Shown here piece by piece: positions 37,941 to 46,641 of a DNA stretch of 64,000 nucleotides. Position numbers and translations under genes: made by a program. How positions within the stretch are numbered: position 1 is the first letter of the stretch; each line of letters opens with the position of its first letter. Under the pieces are notes generated by a model, which was given only the letters and a program-made list of their open reading frames with translations, was not told the DNA's origin and did no database searches. The stretch is from positions 1-64,000 of the forward strand of contig NZ_PVTP01000002.1 of NCBI RefSeq assembly GCF_003003285.1. The letters run 5' to 3'. The DNA is from Yoonia maritima. GTDB taxonomy: Bacteria; Pseudomonadota; Alphaproteobacteria; Rhodobacterales; Rhodobacteraceae.

Positions 37941-38692
37941 CGGCGCAACATCCCAAAGATCGCGGATGCACCCCAACCGGCGCCGACAGCGATTGCCAGC
38001 GACATCAGCCCGTACAGCAGGGCGTAATTGTGGGCGAGGTTATATAACCAACGCTCTAACCCGACCTTTCGCACCGGGATTTCGGTTCGGTATTCGTCGA
38101 TCACACGACCATTGCGGGTTAGAAATATACGCGCCTCGTAGGTCCCTTCGGTCAAGTTCGCGGGCAACGTAATCGCAGTCCGAAATAGCGTGTCCTCTTC
38201 AAGGTCAATCGCTCCCTCAAGACGCTGGTATAATCCTTCGTCTGTGCGAATGCGGATCAGGGCGTTCATAAAGGCGACGCTGTCGCTGACCTGACCGCCA
38301 ATTGCCTTGATCGTGCGGGGGGTTGTAATGCGGTATTGCAGGTCTTCGACGTGATGCAGCACATCGCGCATCGGTGCGGATGTTGCGACTGCATAGAATG
38401 ACGGGGCCGCGTCTACTTCGACTTCATCTGTGTTGATCCAAATTCCAACACGACGATCTTTGCGCCAGATGTCGACGGGCTGATCTGGCCCTGCGATCGT
38501 GACGATCACGCCAAGTTCGCTTTTGTCAGGGATAGGAGTTTCGCGTTTTACCGCGCCAAACACGAGGATATCGGACCCTTCGAATGTCGCGGTGATTGCG
38601 ACTTGGTCCTGTGACAGGCCAAGCACGATTTCTTCTTCCGCATGAGCGGGCAGGGCGCAGATTAGTAGGAATGCGATAAACCGGATCATCAC
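37937..38692 (-). CDS. TIGR02186 family membrane protein (Alph_Pro_TM)
   Basis: 251 residues. Signal peptide MMIRFIAFLLICALPAHAEE; the mature part (IVLGLSQDQVAITATFEGSDILVFGAVKR) is the family signature, and one C-terminal helix (LLYGLMSLAIAVGAGWGASAIF) anchors it. The family is limited to alphaproteobacteria and usually follows a TauE/SafE gene, exactly as here (4-base overlap), so they probably form one transport system for sulfite or sulfur anions. Function not established. Confidence 0.92.
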   Translation of the reverse strand: MMIRFIAFLLICALPAHAEEEIVLGLSQDQVAITATFEGSDILVFGAVKRETPIPDKSELGVIVTIAGPDQPVDIWRKDRRVGIWINTDEVEVDAAPSFYAVATSAPMRDVLHHVEDLQYRITTPRTIKAIGGQVSDSVAFMNALIRIRTDEGLYQRLEGAIDLEEDTLFRTAITLPANLTEGTYEARIFLTRNGRVIDEYRTEIPVRKVGLERWLYNLAHNYALLYGLMSLAIAVGAGWGASAIFGMLRR

Positions 38693-39600
38693 ATTCCCGC
38701 CGTCAAAGAATAAAGCTCGGTCGGTTTGATCAACAGATCAATTGCTAGCTTTAGGCAGACCCCCAACACCAGCGTTGCCAAAAGAATGCGCAGCTGTTCG
38801 GCCTTCATCCGTACACCAAGGCGTGTGCCAAACTGGGCACCAATGACGCCGCCGATCAGCAGAAGTAGGGCTAGTACTACGTCAACTGAGTGGTTCGTCG
38901 TGGCGTGTAAAACCGTCGTAAAGCCAGCAACAAAGATGATCTGAAACAGCGATGTGCCGATCACGACCTTGGTAGGCATTCCCAGCAAATAGATCATCGC
39001 GGGTACCATGATGAACCCGCCACCAACGCCCATGATCGCGGCAAGGACACCAACGAACATCCCCACAAGAATTGGCGGAATGACCGAGATATAAAGCCCC
39101 GAAACCCGAAATTTCATCTTGATGGGCAGGTTATGTACCCAACCATGTTTGCGACGTGTAATACGCGCACCGGGTTTGTTGGCACGGCGTATCGCATTCA
39201 GGCTTTCGACAAACATCAACGCGCCGATCACGCCAAGGAACAGCACATAACAAAGCTGGACAAGCAGATCGACCTGACCCAATGATCTCAGGTAGCTAAA
39301 TAGCAATACCCCAAGCGCAGACCCAATAAGCCCGCCAATCAGCAGCACCGTTCCCATCACCATATCGACAGTTTTTCGTTTGAGGTGGGCAAGAAGGGCG
39401 GAAAATGACGAAGCGACAACTTGGTTCGTGCTTGTTGCGACGGCTACGGCTGGTGGGATGCCGATAAAAAACAGAAGTGGCGTGATCAAGAACCCGCCTC
39501 CAACGCCAAACATTCCCGACAAAATCCCGACTAATCCGCCGATCCCTAACAGAAGAAAAGCGTTCACCGATACTTCGGCGATGGGAAGGTAAACTTGCAT
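38689..39600 (-). CDS. TauE/SafE family anion exporter
   Basis: 303 residues from MQVYLPIAEVSVNAFLLLG; ten more codons upstream (GTG) are possible. Eight or so hydrophobic helices with the two TauE repeats: GGLVGILSGMFGVGGGFLITPLL near the start and GVLAAIMGVGGGFIMVPAMIYLLG in the second half. It probably exports sulfite or organosulfonates with the TIGR02186 partner that overlaps its end. The other TauE gene in this window (16193) has no such partner. Confidence 0.9.
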   Translation of the reverse strand: MQVYLPIAEVSVNAFLLLGIGGLVGILSGMFGVGGGFLITPLLFFIGIPPAVAVATSTNQVVASSFSALLAHLKRKTVDMVMGTVLLIGGLIGSALGVLLFSYLRSLGQVDLLVQLCYVLFLGVIGALMFVESLNAIRRANKPGARITRRKHGWVHNLPIKMKFRVSGLYISVIPPILVGMFVGVLAAIMGVGGGFIMVPAMIYLLGMPTKVVIGTSLFQIIFVAGFTTVLHATTNHSVDVVLALLLLIGGVIGAQFGTRLGVRMKAEQLRILLATLVLGVCLKLAIDLLIKPTELYSLTAGM

Positions 39601-39725
39601 GAACTGATCCGGGCGTTTGTGCCTGTACACACACCAAAACCGTTTCCTGTCGGAGTGTCAAACGGTCGCACAAATTTAATGCACGCGAGGTGCTGAATTG
39701 CCGATTTAGTGAGAGGAATGCAGAC

Positions 39726-40532
39726 CTAGGCCTGCGCCTTTAAATACCCGCGCAGAACCTTTTCCAGCTTGGCCGCGCCGATGGGGGCCATGGCCTTGGT
39801 GTGTTCGTGGCTGATGTTCTCGTCGCTCATCCCGGCTGCCATGTTGGTGATCGTCGAAATCGCGGCAGCCTTTAGCCCAAGGAAACGCGCAAGGATAACC
39901 TCTGGCACAGTGGACATGCCCACGGCATCAGCGCCAAGCAATTTGATCGCACGAATTTCAGCGGGTGTTTCGAACGATGGGCCAGAATACCAAGCGTAAA
40001 TGCCATCGGCCATTTCGACATCTGCCGTATCCGCAGCCTTGCGTAACGCCGCACGGATTTCAGGATCGTAGGCGTCTTTCATCGGGACAAAGCGTGCGTC
40101 AGTTGGTTCACCGATCAGCGGGTTCAGCCCGGAAAAGTTGATATGGTCGGACAGGCACATGATGGACCCGGTCGGCATGTCAGCCTGCATCGACCCGGCA
40201 GCATTGGTCGCGATCACGCGATCCGCACCAAGTTCGCGCAATACCTCGAGCGGGAGGCGCATGGCGTCGGCTTTGCCGTTTTCATAATAATGCGCGCGGC
40301 CACCGAAGACGGCAACACGCACGCCCTCGAGATCACCGATCACAAGGTTGGGGTTATGTCCGGACACGCCCGCGTGTGGAAAACCGGGTAGGTCGCCATA
40401 AGGGATCGCGACGCCGTCAACAGTGTCTGCAATGTGCCCAAGGCCCGATCCGAGGATCAGACCTATCTGGACGGGTGCATCGCCAGCGATGCCGCGAATT
40501 TGGTCAGCAAGCGCCTTAGCGTTCTTTGACAT
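39726..40532 (-). CDS. punA: Purine nucleoside phosphorylase (trimeric PNP, PunA type)
   Basis: 268 residues. LILGSGLGHIAD at about 25-36, the substrate loop VFGGRAHYYE, and TNAAGSMQADMPTGSIMCLSDHINF are characteristic of the trimeric (I/G-specific) family. SMSTVPEVILA-type motif (GMSTVPEVILARF) binds the base. It sits at the end of the nucleoside transporter operon and overlaps the permease by 17 bases, so imported inosine/guanosine would be phosphorolysed at once. Confidence 0.94.
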   Translation of the reverse strand: MSKNAKALADQIRGIAGDAPVQIGLILGSGLGHIADTVDGVAIPYGDLPGFPHAGVSGHNPNLVIGDLEGVRVAVFGGRAHYYENGKADAMRLPLEVLRELGADRVIATNAAGSMQADMPTGSIMCLSDHINFSGLNPLIGEPTDARFVPMKDAYDPEIRAALRKAADTADVEMADGIYAWYSGPSFETPAEIRAIKLLGADAVGMSTVPEVILARFLGLKAAAISTITNMAAGMSDENISHEHTKAMAPIGAAKLEKVLRGYLKAQA

Positions 40533-41481
40533 AGGCTTGCCCCCCAGCTTTGGGACCAGCGGCCTTGCCGACGAAACCAGTCAGAATAACCACGAGGATA
40601 AACGGTAGTACGTCCAGCAGTTGGTTGTTCAGCGCAAAGCCAATGACGTTTTCAACAACGTCGGACCGCAGCGCCATCGCCTGAAGGAAACCGAACAACA
40701 GGCACGAATACAGCGCGTACCATGGGCGCCATTTCGCAAAGATAAGCGCGGCCAAAGCGATATAGCCGCGACCGGCGCTCATGTCTTTGGTAAAGCCAGC
40801 TTGCAGCGCTGTCGCCAGATAAGCGCCAGCAATACCACAAAGCACGCCACAGATCGCCACAGCCGCAAAGCGTAGGCCGATGACCGAAACACCTGCGGTA
40901 TCAACGGCCGCTGGGTTTTCACCCACGGCACGCAGGCGCAGGCCGAACCGGGTGCGGTAAAGAACCCACCATGTCGTAGGTACGAGCAACAACGCCACAT
41001 ATACAAGGATCGTATGACCCGAAATGAGTTCGTAATAGATCGTTCCAAACACCGGCACATCGCGTAACTGCTCTGCGAAAGGCAGGTCGATTGGGTTAAA
41101 ACGCGCATCACCAGCCAATTGCGGCGTACGACCACCCTGTTTAAACCAGCTTTGCGCGATGACGACCGTTAAGCCCGCCGCAAGAAAGTTGATCGCGACC
41201 CCGGATATCAATTGGTTTCCACGGAAGGTGATCGATGCCAATCCGTGAATACCAGACAGCAGCATCGATGCACCGATGCCTGCCAATAGTCCCAGCCAAA
41301 CGTCGCCTGTGACAGATGCAATCGCTGCCGACATAAACGCCGCCGCCAGCATCTTGCCCTCTAGCCCGATGTCGAAAATCCCGGCCCGCTCGGAATACAG
41401 GCCAGCCAAACAGGCCAGCAAAAGCGGGGTCGCTAGACGCAGGGTCGCGTCTAGCATCTGCAAGAGGGTCGCAAAGTCCAT
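40516..41481 (-). CDS. Nucleoside ABC transporter permease (NupQ-like)
   Basis: 321 residues with eight to ten hydrophobic helices, of the BmpC/NupQ-type BPD_transp_2 family (ERAGIFDIGLEGKMLAAAFMSA; GEGGRFDI-like EAA loop; GENPAAVDTAGVSV is the coupling segment). It forms the membrane channel with the permease at 41906. It overlaps punA and is one base from the unknown 140-aa gene. Confidence 0.93.
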   Translation of the reverse strand: MDFATLLQMLDATLRLATPLLLACLAGLYSERAGIFDIGLEGKMLAAAFMSAAIASVTGDVWLGLLAGIGASMLLSGIHGLASITFRGNQLISGVAINFLAAGLTVVIAQSWFKQGGRTPQLAGDARFNPIDLPFAEQLRDVPVFGTIYYELISGHTILVYVALLLVPTTWWVLYRTRFGLRLRAVGENPAAVDTAGVSVIGLRFAAVAICGVLCGIAGAYLATALQAGFTKDMSAGRGYIALAALIFAKWRPWYALYSCLLFGFLQAMALRSDVVENVIGFALNNQLLDVLPFILVVILTGFVGKAAGPKAGGQAYVKER

Positions 41482-41904
41482 TTAGGCAACTTTCTCCATC
41501 AAGAATGGAAATAGGGCAAAGAAGCGGTCAGCCACTTCTGGGTTCCGGCGAAGGGCGTCTTCTGCCTCGGCCTGTGTGATGTCGACGGCTTGGGTTTTGT
41601 CACGGCGCAAGAAGAACTGTAGCCCCAGCATTGCGTCAAAACGGTCGTCCGTGATGAATGGGTCGTGTGGGATGCGGCGCATCACTGCCTCATTCGGGCG
41701 GAATACGCTTGCGGGTTTTTGCAGTGCAAGCAGTGCCACCAAATGTGGTGGTACGTCGCCGCCGGGTGTTTGTGCAATCACGTGATGGATCCACATGTGG
41801 AGCTCTTCCATCGTGATCATGCCAAGCGCAAGACAGCTGAGCACAAAGCCCAGATCTGCGCCGGTGTCATCATCGACACCTATTTTAAAGGGTCCTGCCA
41901 TCAT
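41482..41904 (-). CDS. Hypothetical protein inside the nucleoside transporter operon
   Basis: 140 residues, soluble, without Cys motifs or membrane helices. The N-terminus (KIGVDDDTGADLGFVLSCLALGMITMEEL) and the Asp/Arg-rich C-terminal half (DDRFDAMLGLQFFLRRDKT) match no family I know. It starts two bases after the permease stop and ends one base before the next permease, so it is tightly embedded. Nothing shows whether it acts on transport. Confidence 0.72.
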   Translation of the reverse strand: MMAGPFKIGVDDDTGADLGFVLSCLALGMITMEELHMWIHHVIAQTPGGDVPPHLVALLALQKPASVFRPNEAVMRRIPHDPFITDDRFDAMLGLQFFLRRDKTQAVDITQAEAEDALRRNPEVADRFFALFPFLMEKVA

Positions 41905-41905
41905 T

Positions 41906-42991
41906 TTATGCTCTCCTCATTGCCAGGAATAGCCGCTCGAGCGGCATGCGCACCATATTGTCTAGTGCACCCGTAAAGAGGATCACCAATGCCTGTATTA
42001 CGATGATCAACTCACGGGGGATCGACGTCCATAGGGCGAGTTCTGCGCCGCCTTGATATAGAAAGCCGAAAAGAAGGGCCGCCAAAAGAACCCCAAAGGG
42101 GTGGTTGCGACCCATAAGCGCGACGGCGATGCCAATAAAGCCAGCGCCCTCTGCTGCGTTCAGGACCAGCCGTTCGGCCTCGCCCTGTACGTTGTTGATG
42201 GCCATCATACCGGCAAGTGCGCCGGAAATAAGCATGGTGACCATGATGATTTTTGTGGGGCTGATGCCTGCGTATTTCGCGGCAGATTCAGATTCCCCGA
42301 ATGAACGAATTTCGTAACCAAGACGCGTACGCCAGACCAATGCCCAAACGAACAAACATGCCGCCAGTGCCACAAAAAATGTCACGTTCGCAGGCGCGCC
42401 ACGGAAAAACGTGGTGTCGCCAAAGTTAAACATGTCTTGGAAGGATGGCAGATGCGCGGGTTCCGGGAATTTGGATGTTGCTGGTTCCATGCCCGGTGCC
42501 TTGAGCGCGCCAATCAGCAGGAAGTTCAGCAGCGCAGCAGCGATAAAGTTGAACATGATTGTTGTGATAACGATGTGGCTGCCGCGTTTGGCTTGCAAGA
42601 ACGCAGGAATAGCAGCCCATGCGGCCCCAAATAGGGCCGCCGCAGCCGCCGCGCCAATTAGCGCTACTGTCCAGTGCGGCCATGGGATGTACAAACACAC
42701 GATCGCAACGCCCAAACCGCCAAGCAAAGCCTGACCTTCGCCGCCGATGTTGAACATCTTTGCCTGTGCCGCAATCGCAACAGCAAGGCCGGTGAATATA
42801 AAGTTGGTAGCGTAGTAGATCGTATAGCCCCAGCCATAGGTGGAACCGAGCGCGCCACTGACCATAAGCTTAAGTGCGGCCCAAGGGTTTTCACCAATCG
42901 CGAGGATCACGAGCGCAGACAGAATAGCAGCAAGAATGATCGAGATCACTGGAATCAGGATCACGTCAGCCCATTTTGGCATCACGTCCAT
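41906..42991 (-). CDS. Nucleoside ABC transporter permease (NupP-like)
   Basis: 361 residues with about nine hydrophobic helices. AKMFNIGGEGQALLGGLGVAIV and GESESAAKYAGISPTKIIMV (the ATPase-coupling loop) are typical of the BMP-linked permease family. It pairs with the NupQ-like permease to import purine nucleosides. It shares one base with the upstream ATPase gene and precedes the unknown 140-aa gene. Confidence 0.93.
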   Translation of the reverse strand: MDVMPKWADVILIPVISIILAAILSALVILAIGENPWAALKLMVSGALGSTYGWGYTIYYATNFIFTGLAVAIAAQAKMFNIGGEGQALLGGLGVAIVCLYIPWPHWTVALIGAAAAAALFGAAWAAIPAFLQAKRGSHIVITTIMFNFIAAALLNFLLIGALKAPGMEPATSKFPEPAHLPSFQDMFNFGDTTFFRGAPANVTFFVALAACLFVWALVWRTRLGYEIRSFGESESAAKYAGISPTKIIMVTMLISGALAGMMAINNVQGEAERLVLNAAEGAGFIGIAVALMGRNHPFGVLLAALLFGFLYQGGAELALWTSIPRELIIVIQALVILFTGALDNMVRMPLERLFLAMRRA

Positions 42992-44526
42992 TAGGAATCG
43001 CCTCCGCTCATCCCGGCCATGAGAAGCCCGAGTTCTTTTTCGTCTGTATTTTGAGGCATCCGCTCGCCCATTATTTTTCCGTCAAACATAACAGCGATCC
43101 GGTCTGAGAGCGACAAAATCTCTTCTAACTCTACTGAAACCAGCAAAATTGCCTTGCCCTGATCCCTTAGTGCAACAATCTGCTGGTGGATGAATTCGAT
43201 TGCGCCGATGTCCACACCGCGTGTTGGCTGGCCGATTAGCAGCAAATCGGGGTTGCGTTCAATCTCGCGGGCGAGAACGATTTTCTGTTGGTTGCCGCCG
43301 GAAAAGCTTTTCGCGGCGAGTGTTGGGTCAGGTGGCCGCACGTCGAAACGGGCCATCTTCTCTTCGGTATCTTTCTTAAGCGCGGCGTTATCCATGAACA
43401 GCGCGTTCTTTTGATAGCGGGCGTCGCGGTGGTAACCAAATCCGGTGTTTTCCCACGCGTGGAAGTCCATGATCAGCCCTTCGCGCTGACGATCTTCGGG
43501 AACGTGGGCGATGCCACGTGCGCGGCGGCTTTGGCCGTCAGATTTCGCACCGGTCAGGTCGATTTCTTCGCCGTTCATCTTGATGCTGCCAGTGGCTTTT
43601 TCATAGCCGCCCAGAACCTCAAGCAGTTCAGACTGGCCGTTGCCTGCGACACCAGCGATCCCAAGGATTTCGCCTGCATGCACATCAAAGCTGATCCCTT
43701 TGAGGCGGTGAACACCCTTTGCATCGGTGACGTTCAGGTCTTTGACCTCAAGGATCTTGCGCCCGATCTGGGCAGGGGCCTTGTCGACGCGCAGAAGTAC
43801 TTTGCGACCGACCATTAGTTCGGCCAGTTCGGCTGGGTTTGTCTCGGATGTCTTGACGGTGGCGGTCATTTCGCCACGGCGCATGACGCTGACCGTATCG
43901 GTGATTTCCATGATCTCGCGCAGTTTGTGCGTAATCAGGATGATCGTTTTGCCTTCGCGACGCAGGTTTTCCAGAATGCGGAAAAGATGGTCAGCCTCGG
44001 CAGGGGTAAGCACGCCTGTTGGTTCGTCGAGGATGAGGATATCGGCCTTGCGATAGAGCGCCTTCAGGATTTCGACACGCTGCTGCATCCCAACACCGAC
44101 GTCTTGGATGACCGCATCGGGATCAACGTTCAGTTCGTATTCTTCAGCAAGGTTTTTCAGTTCGCGGCGGGCACGGGCGAGCGACGGTTTAAGCAGGCCG
44201 GAATCCTCGGCCCCTAGCACCACGTTCTCAAGCACCGTGAAGTTTTCGACCAGTTTAAAGTGCTGGAACACCATTCCGATACCTGCCGCGATGGCGGTTT
44301 GGCTGTCGGTAATGTTTTTCTTTTCGCCTGCGATGAAAATCTCGCCAGCGTCGGCTTTGTAAAAGCCATAGAGGATCGACATCAGCGTCGATTTACCCGC
44401 ACCGTTTTCACCAATGATCCCGTGAATTGTGCCGGGCATCACACGAATCGAGATGTCTTTGTTGGCTTGCACGGGTCCAAAGGCCTTAGAAATGCCTTTG
44501 AGTTCGATTGCGGGGGCTTGGGTCAT
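42991..44526 (-). CDS. Nucleoside ABC transporter ATP-binding protein (NupO-like, duplicated domain)
   Basis: 511 residues from MTQAPAIELKGISKAFG. Two tandem ABC domains: Walker A GENGAGKST in the first and GVAGNGQSELL in the second (degenerate). The signature of the second, SFSGGNQQKIVLARE, is intact; the first has a diverged signature (DVGVGMQQRVEILKAL). This duplicated layout is normal for sugar/nucleoside ABC importers. It energises the two permeases encoded next. Confidence 0.94.
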   Translation of the reverse strand: MTQAPAIELKGISKAFGPVQANKDISIRVMPGTIHGIIGENGAGKSTLMSILYGFYKADAGEIFIAGEKKNITDSQTAIAAGIGMVFQHFKLVENFTVLENVVLGAEDSGLLKPSLARARRELKNLAEEYELNVDPDAVIQDVGVGMQQRVEILKALYRKADILILDEPTGVLTPAEADHLFRILENLRREGKTIILITHKLREIMEITDTVSVMRRGEMTATVKTSETNPAELAELMVGRKVLLRVDKAPAQIGRKILEVKDLNVTDAKGVHRLKGISFDVHAGEILGIAGVAGNGQSELLEVLGGYEKATGSIKMNGEEIDLTGAKSDGQSRRARGIAHVPEDRQREGLIMDFHAWENTGFGYHRDARYQKNALFMDNAALKKDTEEKMARFDVRPPDPTLAAKSFSGGNQQKIVLAREIERNPDLLLIGQPTRGVDIGAIEFIHQQIVALRDQGKAILLVSVELEEILSLSDRIAVMFDGKIMGERMPQNTDEKELGLLMAGMSGGDS

Positions 44527-44589
44527 AGTGGGGCCTTTAATTTCGAAGTTGGCCGATTTTTGGCCAACCAAAGGTCGTTCTTAGGTGTC

Positions 44590-44958
44590 TTAATCTGCAG
44601 GCGTTTCGCCGACGAACCCTGCGATCGCAATGATCTGGCCGTCAGCATTGGTATCCACGAAATAGGTTCCGTGTTGGGCCATTTCTTGTCCGTCTGGGCC
44701 TTTGCCGCTGAACTGAACAATGGCGCGGGTGTAGTTGTTTATACTGTCGCTTTTGGTCACTTCGGCGCCCCAACCGGGAGCATTTGCGCTGAACATGGCA
44801 ACATAATTTGCAATGGCGGTCGCACCCGACAGGCGTTCACCTGATCGTGGGTCAGAATAGGTGCCATTTTCGGCAAAACACTGCTCGATCACCTCCGCTT
44901 GCGCACTTGGATCTTGCATAGACCATGCCGCGAAGAACTTGTTCGTCGCATCTACCAT
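44590..44958 (-). CDS. NTF2-like/SnoaL domain protein
   Basis: 122 residues. MVDATNKFFAAWSMQDPSAQAEVIEQCFAENGTYSDPRSG resembles SnoaL-like nuclear transport factor 2 folds: a helix-strand cone with a central cavity. The family ranges from isomerases to binding proteins, so the role is not predictable. It lies between the binding-protein gene and the ATPase gene of the nucleoside transporter and is probably cotranscribed. Confidence 0.82.
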   Translation of the reverse strand: MVDATNKFFAAWSMQDPSAQAEVIEQCFAENGTYSDPRSGERLSGATAIANYVAMFSANAPGWGAEVTKSDSINNYTRAIVQFSGKGPDGQEMAQHGTYFVDTNADGQIIAIAGFVGETPAD

Positions 44959-44985
44959 TGGTTCTACCTCATGTTAAACGGGAAT

Positions 44986-45009
44986 GCCGCGCAAATTTCT
45001 TCGCGCGGC
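44986..45009 (-). promoter_or_regulatory. Hairpin between the BMP gene and the rest of the transporter operon
   Basis: GCCGCGC (44986-44992) and GCGCGGC (45003-45009) form a 7-bp all-GC stem with a 10-nt loop, 28 bases past the BMP stop. It lacks a T tract on the minus strand. In ABC operons, such hairpins often stabilise the upstream mRNA and cause higher binding-protein expression. Confidence 0.5.
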
Positions 45010-45036
45010 GTTGGTCGTTCTTTTTATTAGAACAGC

Positions 45037-46032
45037 TTAGAAATCAAGCGCGGGGCATGTTTCGTCGCTAGAGTAGTCGTGAACGGCCAGTTCGCCAGCT
45101 TCGATCTGAGCTGCAGCAGCGTAGGTAGCCGCCAGAACGTCATAGCCAACGATACCTTCGTTGTTTGCGTCCATTGCAAAGCCAACACCGTGGTTCGCAA
45201 CGCTCATCACGTTAAAGCCGGTTTCCATATCAGCGCCATCAGACATTGCGTCGTAAACAGCAGTATCAACGCGTTTCATCATGGATGTCAGAACTTTTCC
45301 TGGGTGCAGGTGGTTCTGGTTCGCATCAACACCAATGGACAGGATGCCTTCGTCTGCAGCAGTTTGCAGAACGCCAACGCCTGTGCCTCCAGCTGCCGCG
45401 AATACAACGTCAGAACCTTGGCTGATTTGTGCAAGTGTTAGTTCAGAACCCTTAACCGGGTCGTTCCAAGCCGCAGGTGTAGTACCTGTCATGTTAGAGA
45501 TCACTGTCACATCTGGGTTTGCCGCTTTGGCGCCCTGTGCGTAACCACATGCGAATTTACGGATCAGTGGGATGTCCATGCCGCCGATGAATGAAACAGT
45601 GCCTGTTTCAGATGTCAGCGCAGCCATCATACCCACAAGGTATGACCCTTCTTGTTCGTTAAACACAACTGAGCGTACGTTTGGCGCGTCAACAACCATG
45701 TCGATGATAGCGAATTTCGTGTCTGGGTAATCAGCAGCAACCTCTGCCAGTGGTGTTCCCCAAGAGAAACCAGCCATGACAATTGGGTTTGCGCCAGATT
45801 CGGCAAAGCGACGGATCGCTTGTTCGCGTTGTGCGTCAGATTGAATTTCAACTTCAGCATAAGAACCGCCAGTTTCGGCCGCCCAACGCTCTGCACCGTT
45901 ATAGGCGCTTTCGTTGAAGGATTTGTCGAATTTGCCGCCAAGGTCAAAAAGGATGGCGGGGTCAGCGGCCGCTGCGCCAGCTGTCAGTGCAAGCGCGGCA
46001 GACGCGCCTAGAAATTTTTGTGCAAGAGTCAT
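45037..46032 (-). CDS. BMP family nucleoside-binding periplasmic protein
   Basis: 331 residues. Signal peptide MTLAQKFLGASAALALTAGAAAA with type I cleavage (no lipobox Cys). The mature part, LFDLGGKFDKSFNESAYNGAERWAAE, is the hallmark of BMP-family (PnrA/BmpA) purine nucleoside receptors; the loop DVVFAAAGGTGVGVLQ is typical. It feeds the ABC transporter encoded downstream. Promoter-proximal, with a bulged inverted repeat around 46060-46090 in its leader. Confidence 0.94.
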   Translation of the reverse strand: MTLAQKFLGASAALALTAGAAAADPAILFDLGGKFDKSFNESAYNGAERWAAETGGSYAEVEIQSDAQREQAIRRFAESGANPIVMAGFSWGTPLAEVAADYPDTKFAIIDMVVDAPNVRSVVFNEQEGSYLVGMMAALTSETGTVSFIGGMDIPLIRKFACGYAQGAKAANPDVTVISNMTGTTPAAWNDPVKGSELTLAQISQGSDVVFAAAGGTGVGVLQTAADEGILSIGVDANQNHLHPGKVLTSMMKRVDTAVYDAMSDGADMETGFNVMSVANHGVGFAMDANNEGIVGYDVLAATYAAAAQIEAGELAVHDYSSDETCPALDF

Positions 46033-46221
46033 TTGGGTCTCCCAAGTCGTTATACGAGGTTTGATCGGCGCAATTCGCCGCCTCTATCAAAAGCCGAGCC
46101 GATCTTTACGTCGGTCCATCAGCCGATAAGGCCCTGACTGACGCGGAAGATCAACTGCTTTTTCGTTTCGCCCGTGGTGTTTGGCGTTGTTTGGGGCTTT
46201 ATATTAAAGGCTTACGTCGGG
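46033..46221. promoter_or_regulatory. Leader/promoter region of the nucleoside transporter operon
   Basis: It contains TTTGATCGGCG...CGCCG...ATCAAA (about 46060-46090), an inverted repeat with a 5-nt asymmetric bulge. It could be a purine-responsive operator or an mRNA hairpin; nothing proves either. Confidence 0.3.
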
Positions 46222-46641
46222 TTACACGACCTGAAGTTGCTTACTTAAAACCAGTGCAGCGACGGCTGCCCCATCTTTGGGCATATAATAACGGCGGCGG
46301 CGGCCCACTTGGGTGTAACCTGCTTTTGCATATAAGGCTTTTGCGGCTTCGTTATTTTCGGCGACTTCGAGAAAAACGCTGGAGGCGCCTGATTTTTGGG
46401 CAAATGCCTCGGCTTGTCCTAATGCAACGCTGGCCAAGCCCTTTCTGCGATGCTTAGGTGCGGTGGCAAGGGTCAAAACTTCGGCTTCATCGAAGATAAC
46501 ACGCAGCAAAGCAAAGCAGCGCTCGTCCCCTGATAGAATCGATCCCGGTTGCTCAAGCAGCGCTGAAAATTCTTTTGCCGACCATGACCGCGCGTTTGGA
46601 AATGCAGCGGCATGAATTTCAGCAAGCGTTTCAGGGGTCAC
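46222..46641 (-). CDS. rimI: Ribosomal-protein-alanine N-acetyltransferase-like (RimI)
   Basis: 139 residues. GNAT fold with the acetyl-CoA motif APKHRRKGLASVALGQA and the C-terminal NNEAAKALYAKAGYTQVGRRRRYY. It acetylates protein N-termini (S18 in E. coli). The gene is four bases into the end of tsaB, the classical tsaB-rimI pairing. Confidence 0.9.
   Translation of the reverse strand: MTPETLAEIHAAAFPNARSWSAKEFSALLEQPGSILSGDERCFALLRVIFDEAEVLTLATAPKHRRKGLASVALGQAEAFAQKSGASSVFLEVAENNEAAKALYAKAGYTQVGRRRRYYMPKDGAAVAALVLSKQLQVV

Noticed and set aside
46060-46090. FNR box in the BMP leader (TTTGAT ... ATCAAA)
   Set aside because: The half-sites are 20 bases apart, not four, so it cannot be an FNR site; only a bulged inverted repeat is reported.
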